A stretch of 64,000 nt of DNA from Simmondsia chinensis (lineage: Eukaryota > Streptophyta > Magnoliopsida > Caryophyllales > Simmondsiaceae): assembly GCA_018398585.1 (NCBI GenBank), contig JAGTTD010000014.1:19901387-19965386 (forward strand), read 5' to 3'. The notes below the pieces were generated by a model. That model ran no database searches. It was not told where the DNA came from and saw only the letters and a list, made by a program, of their open reading frames with translations. This document shows, one piece after another, positions 31,395 through 43,721 of the stretch (the first letter of the stretch is position 1; every line of letters begins with the position of its first letter). The translations under genes and the position numbers were made by a program.

Positions 31395-33660
31395 TTGGGA
31401 AAAAATAACTATGATGTTGACTGGTGAGTTCACAGTTTTCAACTATGGTCACGATAAAAGACACCTATTAGAGTACTTAGAGTAGGAGACTCTTCTCTTT
31501 ACCTAAGCCCCCGGTCGAAGAGTCACGCTTTGTGACACCTCATGTGTCAGAGTTCCCGAGAATAGAGTTATCACTATAAATCCCTTTTGCTCTAATAACG
31601 CTTGTTGGGACGAATTTCAAAAATTCTCCCTAATAAAGTTTACGCAGTGGAAAGGGTTTAGAATTCATAATTTTAAACCTAGAGTTGATTTAAAATTTCC
31701 AATTTTAAATCTATAAATTTAAATTCATAATTTAAATCTTGGATCTAAATTCTTAATTTAGATCTACAGGCCTTTTACTCTAATATATTTATAACAATAC
31801 ATAAACTTAAACATGCATAATAACAAATACTATAAATAAATAGAAAAGTAAAAACTAAAAGAAGAAGGAAAGAAGTCATACCTGAAATTGCTCCAAAAAT
31901 AGAATACCAGAAAGAATAATAATCTTCAGAATAATATCAAAATCGAGACCCTGCGATCTTTTACACAATGACCTCTAGCTGCCCGGGGGGTGGCTCCGAA
32001 AAATATTAAACTAGGAAAGAAAAACATCAATGGAAAACTTTCTCCCCAATTAGGGTCCTTGAAAGTCAATACTTTCTAGAACTCTTAATTTAGAACTAAT
32101 ACCAAACTTTTGGAATAGGTACCTTTAATTATAATAGGCTACCGGAGCGAAATATTGCAAAACTTTCAATGTGGGATTCGCACAGTTAAAAACTAAACTT
32201 AGCGTTTAATATATAAAGAAAACAAAAACGACGCGTTTAATACACAGGGAAATCGCATGCTTTCACCAATAGAAGGCTGCCACGTGGCAGAACATGATTT
32301 GTCCCCAGGCAGGGACACAAATAGCCATAGGGCGGCCTAGTGTGCGACACGTGGTTCATTTGATTCAGATCACATGGATTACGACCTGTTTAAATGCGAT
32401 TTTTGATTTTTTTTTTTTGACTTTGTTTCCCACATGTAAAAATTTATCTTATGAATTTTAATTTTCCAAAATTATTTTATTTTATAATTTTTAATTTTAT
32501 TCATCTCATGAATAATGTTTGGAAAAATTATATTTCCTCATCTCATGAATAAATAGTTCATCTCATGAATTCTTTAATATTTTTTCGACGGCAATAAATA
32601 TAGAGACTTGTGTAGCAACCTCAAGGACAATTTAAATCTAGCTCCAAATGGGTTAAATTAATCATCTTATGAAATAATTTTATTACCATTTAATGAGACT
32701 TAATTCCACTAATAAAATCTCACTCCACTTCAGACTTATACCATTTATTCGATATCTCTCTATTAGACTATATTGATGACAACAACCCCTCTACTAGTTG
32801 TCCGTGACGAAGACTAAGTATAACTACTATCATTATTTTTCTTAAAACTTCTCTATTAGTTACCGACTCACCCTTCACTGAATAATTCATTTGTACTTGA
32901 ACATATTCACATAATAAATTTCAAATGTCAAATACTTGGAATACTTTGGCCGATGATTCCGAACTATTCAAATATTTGCGAATCAACTAAGGGGACATCT
33001 GTATCTCATAAGAGACTGTAGATTCCCTATTGAATACTTAATCCCTGTCACACTTTTCGCCGCTACCTAGTGTACTTGAGAATTCAGTCGTGCGTTTAGA
33101 CCTTAATTATAGTACACCAAAGTAACTAACGCTTCATGCACAAGTTCAGAGTACTCTCAGAATTTAGAGTCATCGTTCAAACATTACAACATGAATCACT
33201 AATCTCTGATAGTGGTCTAGAAATAAGTAATCCACATGGTCCAACTTAGTGTGCCAATCTTATTAAACACACCAACATAACACATTTGGATCACCATCTA
33301 CATGACCAAGACAAGTCATCTAAAGTGTCACGTAATAGTCTTAGCATACAAGTGGTCCAAACCTGTCTTCGACTATGAGTCTTTCAAACAACAATCCATA
33401 TCATTTGTTCCAAGTCTATCTATGCGTTAATCTCATAAGCCACTTAGAACAAACATGAAAATTGTAGTCTAAGGACAAACCCATCTCATGGATATTTCCA
33501 AAAAGAAAATTACATACAGTATAAATGCTCACTTAAACAAATTTAACAAGGAAACGACTGGAACTCCAATTTTAATAAAATAACATTAACAGAATAAATT
33601 TAGATTTTAGGATACTATTTCAAACAATTTTCCACTTATCCTAAATCCAATTTTTGACAA
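31395..33660 (-). mobile_element. Unclassified long-LTR retroelement remnant
   Basis: A ~2-kb non-coding block ends on the minus strand with GAATTTCGTCCCAACA-like sequence (plus-strand TGTTGGGACG at 31,603) and is followed by CGTTATTAGAGC (minus strand), a decayed form of the TGGTATCAGAGC primer site. A promoter-like TCCCACATTG...TATTATAATTAAAGG lies at about 32,120-32,180. This looks like an LTR plus primer site, with the ~200 bp at 31,395-31,602 as leader and the rest lost. Two TGTTGGGA blocks (31,392 and 31,603) bound that leader. Lineage, possibly Ty1/copia, is not established and the right end is uncertain. Confidence 0.4.
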
Positions 33661-33711
33661 GCTTTATACCCATCTTTTATGTCTATGATCCAAAAGTTTA
33701 CTAGATCGATT

Positions 33712-34866
33712 CACTACAAAAAAACAGGTAGTTTCCGACGGCGACATCGGTCGGAAACTGGGGAAAATCGGTTGGAAACTTGCACTTCCAACCGAATTTT
33801 CGACCGAATATTTACGTCCAAAATATGCTGGTCGGAAACCTATTTCCGACCGCTTCCAAAATTCGGTTGGAAATTTTCGACCGTCTTTTTGACCTACTGT
33901 TTCAATCGGAAACTTCCAACCAGGTATTCCGACTGAAATTCCGTCAGAAATTTCTGACCGACTGACAGTTTCAGTCGGAAACTTCCAACTGACTTATCGG
34001 TTGAAAATTTCCAACGTAAATTATCGGTTGGAAACTATCAACCGAATTATCAGTTGGCAAATTGGCCGGCAAGATAGATAATCGGCTGGACATTTCCGAA
34101 AAAATTTTAGGTCGGAAACTTACTTTTTTTTATTTTTTTAAATGCTTGTTTAGTAGAAAAATATGTTTAACCATATTATACAATTAATTTTCTTACACGT
34201 ATACGATACTAATCATACCAGAAAACATAATTTATACAATACTAATAATACCAAAAACATAACATAAGTTTAATCACCAAAAATATTACAATATAATTTA
34301 AGTTTACAACTAAAGAGTCAAATAAAACAAGTATCGAATTTACTACACATCATTAGCATCTCCATCTCCATCTCCATCTTCATCATCATCATTACTGTCA
34401 AAAGTTGGCTGAACTAGAGGATCGACATTCAATTTAATGAACAATTGTTTCATCATTTGATTTTGTTGCTCTTTTATCCTTCTTCTTTTGATGGGTGAAT
34501 GCAAACAACTCACCAACAGTAGGTACCTTGCTAGTCTTTTCTGTCTATATTTTTAAATATATAGAAGATTATTATTTGCAAGGCATATTTCAAGAAATAA
34601 GTATAAAATTTATATTACCAGTCGCCTTTTGTGCTCTTTCGAGGGGATTGAACCACCAGTGTGAAGCGACGTGCCAATGCCACCAACATCTGAATCACAA
34701 TTTTTCTTATTTTGCTCACTTTTTTCCTTAAAGGCTGCGCTATTCCAGTACTTCCATAGGTCATTCCACACTTCTTGACTTAACCAGTGTGGTCGCTTAT
34801 TGGGCTTTTCTCTGACCGTTGAAAACGTGTCTGTCAGCCTTTTTTTACAGCGCTTCTTACTGTAAT
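33712..34866 (-). mobile_element. CACTA (En/Spm) transposon, 3' end only
   Basis: Terminal CACTACAAAAAAACA at 33,712-33,726 is the CACTA inverted-repeat start. It is followed by ~380 bp of subterminal repeats built from TCGGAAACT / GGTTGGAAA and their complements (33,728-34,120), the transposase-binding arrays of such elements. Reading inward (rightward) is the 3' part of the second gene on the minus strand. The element is cut at about 34,866 by the satellite array; its other terminus (…TTTTGTAGTG) was not found in the window. Confidence 0.85.
34343..34866 (-). pseudogene. CACTA second-ORF protein, C-terminal part (En/Spm-type)
   Basis: Minus-strand exon from 34,866: KKRCKKRLTDTFSTVREKPN, RPHWLSQEVWNDLWKYWNS, FKEKSEQNKKN, then GGIGTSLHTGGSIPSKEHKR, a conserved block of plant En/Spm-type transposon proteins. 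A likely intron (GT near 34,617, AG before about 34,540) joins it to VPTVGELFAFTHQKKKDK. An in-frame TAA follows, and an Asp-rich end (DDDEDGDGDGDAND) stops at 34,343. In this family the protein assists excision by binding element ends. The N-terminal part is missing. Confidence 0.75.
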
Positions 34867-37620
34867 CTTGTAATTGGACCCTATCCGTGTTAGTTACTCC
34901 TATGGCTTCAAATTTATCACTGATCTCTCTTAGTTACGCTAATGTTTCTATATAAGTACGGGTATCATATACCAAAATTTGGTTAATTTTTCTTATTGGA
35001 CAACTAACTTCCATCAAAAAATACTGATATGACATAAGACAGTAATAATTAATTTTACGTCATATTCTCAAGATTGAGAATATTTAATTGAAAAAACATT
35101 TAGTTCATGTGCAATTGCTAAATAGGAAAAACAGCTTGACCAAGTCATTGAGAAAATGACGCAAAACTAATTGTTTGTGCTCTTTTTCTTTCATTACATG
35201 GGTTTCCCGTCATATTCCAAGCAAAGCACAAATAGCAAAAAGCAAAAATAGTAATTAGCATTTGGCTAAAATATTTGAATGTGACACAAAACTAACTACA
35301 ATTGTGAATAAATAAAATCTATTTTTGGTTGAAAACTAAATACATGTTATAACATAAGTTGAATATTTAAATTAGTGTTATTAACTTAAAATTCTTTTTG
35401 ACGGTTATAAGGGTTATTTTCAAAAATATTCTAGTACATAGCATGATATTTCGATTAATTTAGCCTTTTTATTTATAATTGTATGAATTTAGTTATTGCA
35501 TAATCTAATAACATATTTTGGGGTACAACCCAACACAAACTTACTTTAGCCTAATTAAATTCATTCATGGCTAGATCATACAAGAAACTTTCACCACCTT
35601 GACATTAATTTTATTGTAGGATCTTGAGCAAAAGAGGCTACCTATAAATTACTTTAGTTCAATTGAATCCATCGTATAGTAAACTAACATCAAGGTCGTG
35701 ACAAATATTTTAATAGTTTGGTCACGAGTGATGTTGCAAGTACTAAGTTGATACAATAAAAGGCCCTTCATTAATTTATGTTGATCAACATGGAATCTTG
35801 TATAATGGACTTGATAAGTGTTAGTTACTCTGGTAGCTTTAAATATGTCACTAATCTCGCTTATGTACTTTAATGTTTCAATATATGCAAATGTATACTA
35901 CACCAAATTTGGTAAATTTTCTAAAATTACAACCATCTTCTATTAAAACTACTAATACGACATATGACATTAATAAAGATTTTTACGTCGTATTAAACAT
36001 TTAGTTCACTTGCAATTGCTAAATAGGAAAAATAGTATGACCAAATCATTGAGAATATGACGTAGAAGTAATTGTTTGTCCTACTTGTCTTTTGCCAACA
36101 TTGGCTTTATGTCATATTCCAAGCATAACACAAATAGAACAAAGCATAGTTCATAATTTTTCTTTCGCTAAAACATATTAATATGATATCAAAGCGTGGC
36201 CCGTAGTGTGGATTTGGTCCTTTTTCTTTTAATTGTATTAATTTAGTTCTTGCACAAGTTAATAGCATTTTTTTAAATTATTTGATCAGATTAGATACAC
36301 AACCCAATGCAAAATCTCTTTATCCTAATTAAACTCACTCATGGCTCGATCAATCAAAACACATTAACCAACTTGTCAATAATTTTACTGTGGCATAGTT
36401 AATAAAATAGGCTACTTATAAATAAATTTAGCTTTATTAATTTCGTCCTACTTCAACTAATGTCCTGGCAGTGGCAAACTTTTTAACAGTTAGGTGACAA
36501 ATGAGCATTCAAGTACTAAGCTGATACAATAAAAAGCTCATGATTAATTTATGAGGATCAACATGGAACCTTGTATAATGGACATGACAAGTGTTAACAT
36601 ACCCCAAAACTTCAACTTAATCAATGTTCTCAAATAGTAGCTCTAATCTTTCAGTATGTACATGTATGCTATACCAAAATTTGGTGAATATTTCTCAAAA
36701 TACAACAGCTCTAATAAAAACAAAATACTAAAATGACTTATAAGTATAATAATTTGGTTTACGTCATATTCTCAATAAATAGTATATTTAAGTGAGCAAA
36801 TATTTAGTTCACTTGTAATAGCTAAACAGGTAAAACAGTGTGACCAAGTCATTGAGAATGACACAAAACTGGTTGTTTGTCCTATTTGCATTTCGCTACA
36901 TCGGTTTTACATCACATTTCAAGCAAAACACAAATAGCAAATAGCAAATACTGTCATTTGTCTTTGCTAAAACATTTGAATATGATATAAAACAAACCAC
37001 AATTTCGAATATCCAAAATCTATATTTTTTGAAAACTAAAAATATGTTATAATATATGTTGTATGTTTAAAATTGACTTATGTACAGAAAATACTTTTTG
37101 ACAAAAATTTGGTGATTGTTTCTCAAAATACAACCAAATTTAATAAAAAAAATATTGATATGACATAAGACAATAATAATTAGTAGTACGTCAATTTTAA
37201 TATTGAGAATATTTAATTGAGCAAACATTTAGGTCACTAGCAATTTCTAAATGGGAAAAACAGTGCCAAGTCATTGAGAATATGTCTCAAAACTAATTGC
37301 TTGTCCAATTTATCTTTCGCTACATTGGTTTTCCATTATATTCCAACCAAAACACAATTTCTAAATGCAAAGATGATTATTTGTCTTTGTCTAAAAAATT
37401 TAAATATGACATAAATCTAATTACAATTTTGATTATATAAAATCTATTTTTTTCAGTTAAAACTAAAACATTATTGTGATATATATTGTATATTTAAATT
37501 ACAGTTATTTATGTAAATTTCTTTTTGATGATTATAAGGGTTATTTACAAAAAATATTATTCTACGTAGCCCAATCTGTTGATTTAGTACTTTTCCTTAT
37601 AATTGTATCAATTTAAAATA

Positions 37621-37790
37621 TCTTTTATCATTATTGTCAATACACATTTCATATTTTTTTAATTGGGAAATTAATTGTTTCTTAACATTAATTTAAAATT
37701 ATACATACAACAACAACAGTCCCAGTGCCACAATTTAAAATCATACATATCACATACAATTTTTTTTGTTCCCTTGCAATCAAGATTTTA
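37621..37790 (+). repeat. Terminal block T, copy 1, after a D unit
   Basis: About 170 bp (ATATCTTTTATCATTATTGT ... GTTCCCTTGCAATCAAGATT) that is not part of A-D. It is nearly identical to 52,661-52,838. Here it is followed directly by a truncated A unit at about 37,791. Confidence 0.8.
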
Positions 37791-40170
37791 ATATTCAGAA
37801 TATTTAACTAAGAAAACATTTAGTTCACTTGTAATTGCTAAATAGGAAAATCAGTGTGTCCAAGTCATTGAGAATATGGCGCAAAACTAATTGTTTGTAC
37901 TCTTTGTCTTTCGTTGCATTGGTTTTCCATCATTTTCCAAGCAAAGCACAAATAGGAAAAAGCAAAAATAATAATTAGTATTTTTTTTTTTGTTGAGCCC
38001 ATTATCTAATGGGTTTTCTAAGGGCTCGCTTGCTCGAGTGCCTGATTTGTACTGCGACCAGGCTGCAAATTTTCGAAAAACAATGACCTAAAGCTAACAA
38101 CAATTTTGAATATATAAAATCTATTTTTATTGAAAACTAAATATATGTTATAATATACATTGTATATTTAAATTAGGGTTATTGTACATAAAATTCTTTT
38201 TGACGAATTTAAGGCTTATTTTCGAAAATATTCTTGTACATAGCACGATATTTTGATTTTGCATTTTTGTTTTTAATTGTATGAATTTAGTTCTTGCATA
38301 AGCTAATAACATATTTTTTTAATTATTCGATCACATTAGGAGCGCAACCCAACAAAAACTCACTTTAGCCTAATTAAACTAATTCATGGCGGGATTGTGC
38401 AAAAATCTTTCACCTCCTTGACATTAACTTTATTGTAGGATCATGAGTTAAAGTGGCTACTTATAAATTTCTTTAGCTTAATTGAATTCATCATATAGTA
38501 AACTGATGTCAAGGTAGTGACAAATATTTTAATGATTGGGTCACAAGTGAGCTTGCAAGTACTAAGTTGATACAATAAAAAGCCCTTTTCTAATTTATGA
38601 AGATCAACTTGGAATCTTGTATAATGAACTTGATAAGTGTTAATTACTCCTATGGCTTCAAATGTGTCACTAATCTCACTTTGGTACTTTAATATTTCAA
38701 TATATGCACATGTATACTATACCAAATTTGGTAAATTAGCTAAAAATACAACCATCTTTTATCAAAAATACTGATATGTGACATTAATAAATATTTTTAC
38801 GTCATAGTAAACATTTACTTTAGCTTAATTAATTTCATCATATTGTAAATTAACGCCAAGGGAGTGACAAATTTTTTAACGATTGGATCACCGTGAACTT
38901 ACGAGAGTACTATGCTGATACAATAAAAAGCTTGCGATTAATAATTGGGGATCAACATGGAATCTTGTAATTGGACCTAATCCATCTTAGTTACTCCTAC
39001 GGTTTCAAATTTATCACTAATCTCTCTTAGTTACTCTAATGTGTCTATATAATTAAAGGTATCATATACCAAAACTTGGTTAATTTTTCTTAATAGACAA
39101 CTAACCTTCATAAAAAAAATACTTATATGACATAAGACAATAATAATTAATTTTATATCATATTCTCAAGATTGAGAATATTTAACTGAGAAAATATTTA
39201 GTTCATGTGCAATTGCTAAATAGAAAAAATAGTGTGACCAAATCATTGAGAATATGACGCAAAACTAATTGTTTGTGCGCTTTTTCTTTCATTACAGTGG
39301 GTTTTTGTCATATTCCAAGCAAAGCACAAATAGCAAAAAGAAAAAATAGAAATTAGCATTTAGGTAAAACATTTGAATGTGACACAAAACTGACTACAAT
39401 TTTGAATATATAAAATCCATATTTGGTTGAAAACTAAATGTAACCTACAATATATATTGAATATTTAAATTAGTGTCATTTACTTAAATTTCTTCTACAC
39501 GATTACAAGGATTATTTTCGAAAATATTCTAGTACATAGTATGATATTTTGATTGAGACTTTTAATTTTTAATTGTATGAATTTAGTTCTTGCATAAGCT
39601 AATTACATATTTTCAATTATTTGACCACATTAGGGCACAACCCAACACAAACTCGCTTTAGCCTAATTAAACTCATTCATGGCTGGATCGTGCAAGAAAC
39701 TTTCGCCACTTTGACATAAACTTTATTGTAGGATCTTGAGTAAAAGAGGTTACCTATAAACTACTTCAGCTTAACTGAATTCATCCGATAGTTAACTAAC
39801 GTCAAGGTAGTGACAAAGATTTTAATGGTTGAGTCACGAGTGATCTTGCGAGTGCTAAGTTGACACAATAAAAAGCCCTTTATTAATTTATGATGATCAT
39901 TTTGGAATCTTGTAGAGTGGACGTGATAAGTATTATTTACTCATGTAGCTTCAAATGTGTCACTAATCTCACTTAGGTACTTTAATTTCTCAATATATGT
40001 ACTTGGATCCTACACTAAAATTTGGTAAATTTTCACAAAACACGCCCAACTTTTACTAAAAATACTGATACAACAAATGATATCAATAATGATTTTTACA
40101 TCATACTACATTTAATTCACTTGCTATTGGTAACTAGGAAAAACAGTGTGACCAAGTCATTGAGAATATA

Positions 40171-42051
40171 TTTTTTGATAAGTCAGTGTGTATATATCAA
40201 AAAATCGCACCAATGTACGTCCATACATGAGTACGAGGGGCATACCCTAAGCTGACCGAAGCCTACAAACAATCCGAAAGAAAGCAAGAAGCGAAAGCAA
40301 CAAAGAGTTAATACAAAGAAACATCAAAGGAAATTTCTAAGTATAAACTCTACACAAAGGAAAACAAAGCGAATGAACGCCAAATTAAACCTAACTGGAA
40401 TCAGGATTTCTTCTTGTCCTTGGACTTCTTGTTCTTCGCTGCAGGTTGTGTATGCTTCCTTAGCTTTCAGACAACTAGTCTAAGGCAAAACCGCTGAATT
40501 CACATCATGCAAAGCAGAAGCCGCAGTGTCCATACTATCACGGTCACTAGAACTAAAAGGGATATGGATGGTACTTGTGGTGCATTATTATAGACCGAGC
40601 TTCCCTCAACATATCTAGCACCCACCCGAACCATCAAAACTTCTCCAGACAAGCCGAAGCTGCGTGGCCTAAGCGAGGAATGTGCCCCCCAGCACAAGAT
40701 TGGCCAAGGGGAAGGAGGGGAGACCCGTGAGGGCCTGAATCCTTCAGGTCCAACACGGGCCTCGTGCAAAGCCAGGGGGTTCGATATTAGACCGGCCCCA
40801 AAGAAAAGAGACCGAGCTTGTGGGCCTGGTAAGATAAATTTTTTTTTAAATTTTTATTTATTTATTTATTTATTTTTTGAACCCCCATTAACATGAGAGT
40901 TAAGTGGGTCATGGCCTGTGACGGCCCATTCCAAGGCCCAGCGACAGCTCAGCCCAGTTGTAGCCCACCACTGCCTGTAACCCAACCACCAAGGTGGGCC
41001 ATTAGTGACAAGCCCAAGGAGAGTCGAGTACTTGCAACCCAAACCTGGGCCCAAAATCCCACTCCCATCAGGCCCGGATGCCCCACAACACGTGGTCCCA
41101 TCAACAAGCTCAATACAGCACAAATCCTAGCACTCCCACAAAGCCTAGCCGCCACTAGCCACCACCTTACCAGCGCCCGCCCGACCTAGCTACCGGTAGC
41201 AACTGGCCACCCAGGAAGAGGGAGGAGAGAGAATGCAATAGCAAGCCATCAACGAGCAAGAAAACCGGGAGACACCGACCATCCTCATCAACGAACAACA
41301 TCATGCCCGGAGAAGTCGACCAGAGAAACTCAAAAACAAAGAGAATTTGATTATTTTGACTCTCGCCGGAAACCACCACGCAACCACCCAAGAGCCACCA
41401 ATGAATCAAACTAATAACAAAAATAGGCAAGTGTTTGAGTTGAGGAAGGTATCCCAACAACCCAAATCTTAACCAAATAATTGAGGGAAATTAGGGTTTT
41501 GGGCACACAAGCAACGTGCGCCGCCATCGCCCTCTACCGGCCAACAAACTAGCCAAGGGGACCCCAACCAACCGAGAAACACCACAGGATGAGGACGAGT
41601 TACGAGCACAAAGTTCGAGATCTGGAGTGAGAGAGAAGCGCGAGCCAAAAAATCGCAAGGAGAGAGAAAGTCAACCGTGCGCCTCCGGCACGCCACCAGG
41701 CACGACCGGACAACCACCAAAAGGATGAGACGGGAGAGGCGAACCACCAGGGACCCGTCACGAGTGATGGGCTTGTTGGAGAAAGCCACGAACGACCTAC
41801 GTTGCTTCACCGCTACCCGAAAACCCTAGCACCCTCTCTCACGCTTTTCACCCTCTGACGGTCACCGGAGAGACTGGTGGGCACCACCACCAGGAAGTGG
41901 AGGAGCCGGCGAACACACCGCCACCAACCCCAGCCCCGTATGTGCACTCACGAACCGCCAAGCGCCTGCCCTAGCCCAGGGAGAAAAATCGCCCCCCCGC
42001 CCCCCCTTCCCAAACGCTGAGAACGTGTGCAGCATGTAAATGTTTCCCTCC
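40171..42051 (-). mobile_element. Internally deleted, GC-rich LINE-like insertion in a B unit
   Basis: Flanked by a 12-bp direct duplication ATTGAGAATATA (40,159-40,170; 42,052-42,063), which restores the B unit when one copy is removed. On the minus strand it ends GACTTATCAAAAAA, as plant L1-type elements often do, so its 3' end is at 40,171. The 5' two thirds (about 42,020-40,880) is GC-rich, in contrast to its surroundings, and resembles a LINE 5' region; the rest looks like a 3' UTR. No endonuclease or reverse transcriptase is present, though ends look complete. ORFs inside (e.g. 41,810-41,469) have no recognisable domain. Variable-length TSD plus A-tail supports a LINE over a DNA transposon. 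Confidence 0.7.
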
Positions 42052-43699
42052 ATTGAGAATATATGGCAGAACTAATTATTTGTCCTACTTGTCTTTTGCA
42101 ACATTGGCTTTACGATGTAATCCGTGCAGAACACAAATAGAACAAATCGTAGTTCGTAATTTTTCTTTGGCTAAACCATTTGACTATGACATGACACTAA
42201 AAACAATTTGGAATATATAAAATCTACTTTTTAAAAAAAAAAATATAATTGTAATGATATACATTGTATATTTATATTGGGTTGGTTTATGTAAATTGCT
42301 TTCTGATAATTATAAGGATTATTTAATAAATATATTCTTGTACGTAGCCCGTTGTGTGGATTTAGTCCTTTTTGCTTTTACCTGTATCAATTTAGTTCTC
42401 GTACAAGTTAAGAACATATTTTTTTTAACTCTTTGATCACATTAATCCAATGCAAAGTAACTTTATCCTAATTAAACTCACTCATGACTGGATCATTTAT
42501 AAAACATTCGCCAACTTGGCATTAGTTTTACTGTAAGATCATTAACAAAGGAGGCTACTTATTTATAAATTAAGCTTAATTAATTTCTTCCTACTTCAAA
42601 TTAATGTCCAGGCATTGACAAACTTTTTAACTGTTGGGTCATGAATGAGCTTCCGAGTGCTAAGCTGATATAATAAAATGCTAATGATTAATTTTGGAGG
42701 ATCAACATGGTACCTTGTATAATGGACATGATGAGTGTTAATTACCCCCAAGACTTCAAATTAATCAATGTTCTAAAATAGTTACGCTAAGGTTTCAATA
42801 TTTACAGGTATGCTATACCAAACTTTGGTGAATGTTTCTCAAAATACAACCAACTTTGATAGAAAAAATATTGAAATGACATATAATTATAACAATTAGT
42901 TTTACGTCATATTCTCAATAAATAGAATATTTAATTCAGCAAACATTTAGTTCACTTGCAATAGATAAACAGGTAAAACATTGTGACCAAGTCAATGAGC
43001 ATATGACAGAAAACTGGTTGTTTGTACTATTTGCATTTTGCTACATTGGTTTCACCTAATATTTCAAGCGAAACACAAATTACAAATAGTAAAGATGGTA
43101 ATTTTTCTTTTGCTAAAACATTAGAATATGACATAAAACAAACTACAATTTCGAATATCTAAAATTTATATTTTTTGAAAAGTAAACATATGTTATGATA
43201 TATATTGTATGCTTAAAAATAACTTATGTATGGAAAATACTTTTTGACAAAAATTTGGGGAATGTTTCTGCAAATACGACCAACTTTCAGAAAAAAAATA
43301 TTGCAAAATGCAAAGATTGTAATTTGTCTTTCTCCAAAAAATTTAAATATGACGTAAAACTAATTAAAATTTTTATTATATAAAATCTATTTTTTTCAAT
43401 AGAAACTAAACATATATAGTAATATATACTGCATATTTAAATTACAATTATTTATGTAAAAATATTTTTGATGATTGTAAGGGTTATTTACAAAAAATAT
43501 TACTGTACATAGCCCAGTCTGTTTATTTAGTCCTTTTCCCTTTAATTGTACCAATTTAGTTCATGTACAAGTTACTCCAATGTTTCTATATTTGTACATG
43601 TATCATATACCAAAACTTGGTTAATTTTTCTTGATACACAACTAACTTCCATAAAAAAATACTGATATGACAAAAGATAATAATAATTAATTTTACGCC

Positions 43700-43721
43700 A
43701 TATTCTCAATATTGAGAATAT
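43700..43721. repeat. 22-bp perfect palindrome in A unit
   Basis: ATATTCTCAAT followed by its exact reverse complement. Other A copies have near-palindromic versions with one or a few changes (e.g. about 35,067-35,088). Confidence 0.85.

Noticed and set aside
34495..34731. Plus-strand ORF over the CACTA remnant
   Set aside because: The recognisable protein is on the minus strand in this place; the plus ORF is a shadow.
40500..42053. Several ORFs of 60-113 codons in the GC-rich stretch on both strands
   Set aside because: High GC lengthens chance ORFs; no domain, no conserved composition, and the stretch lies inside a LINE-like insertion.
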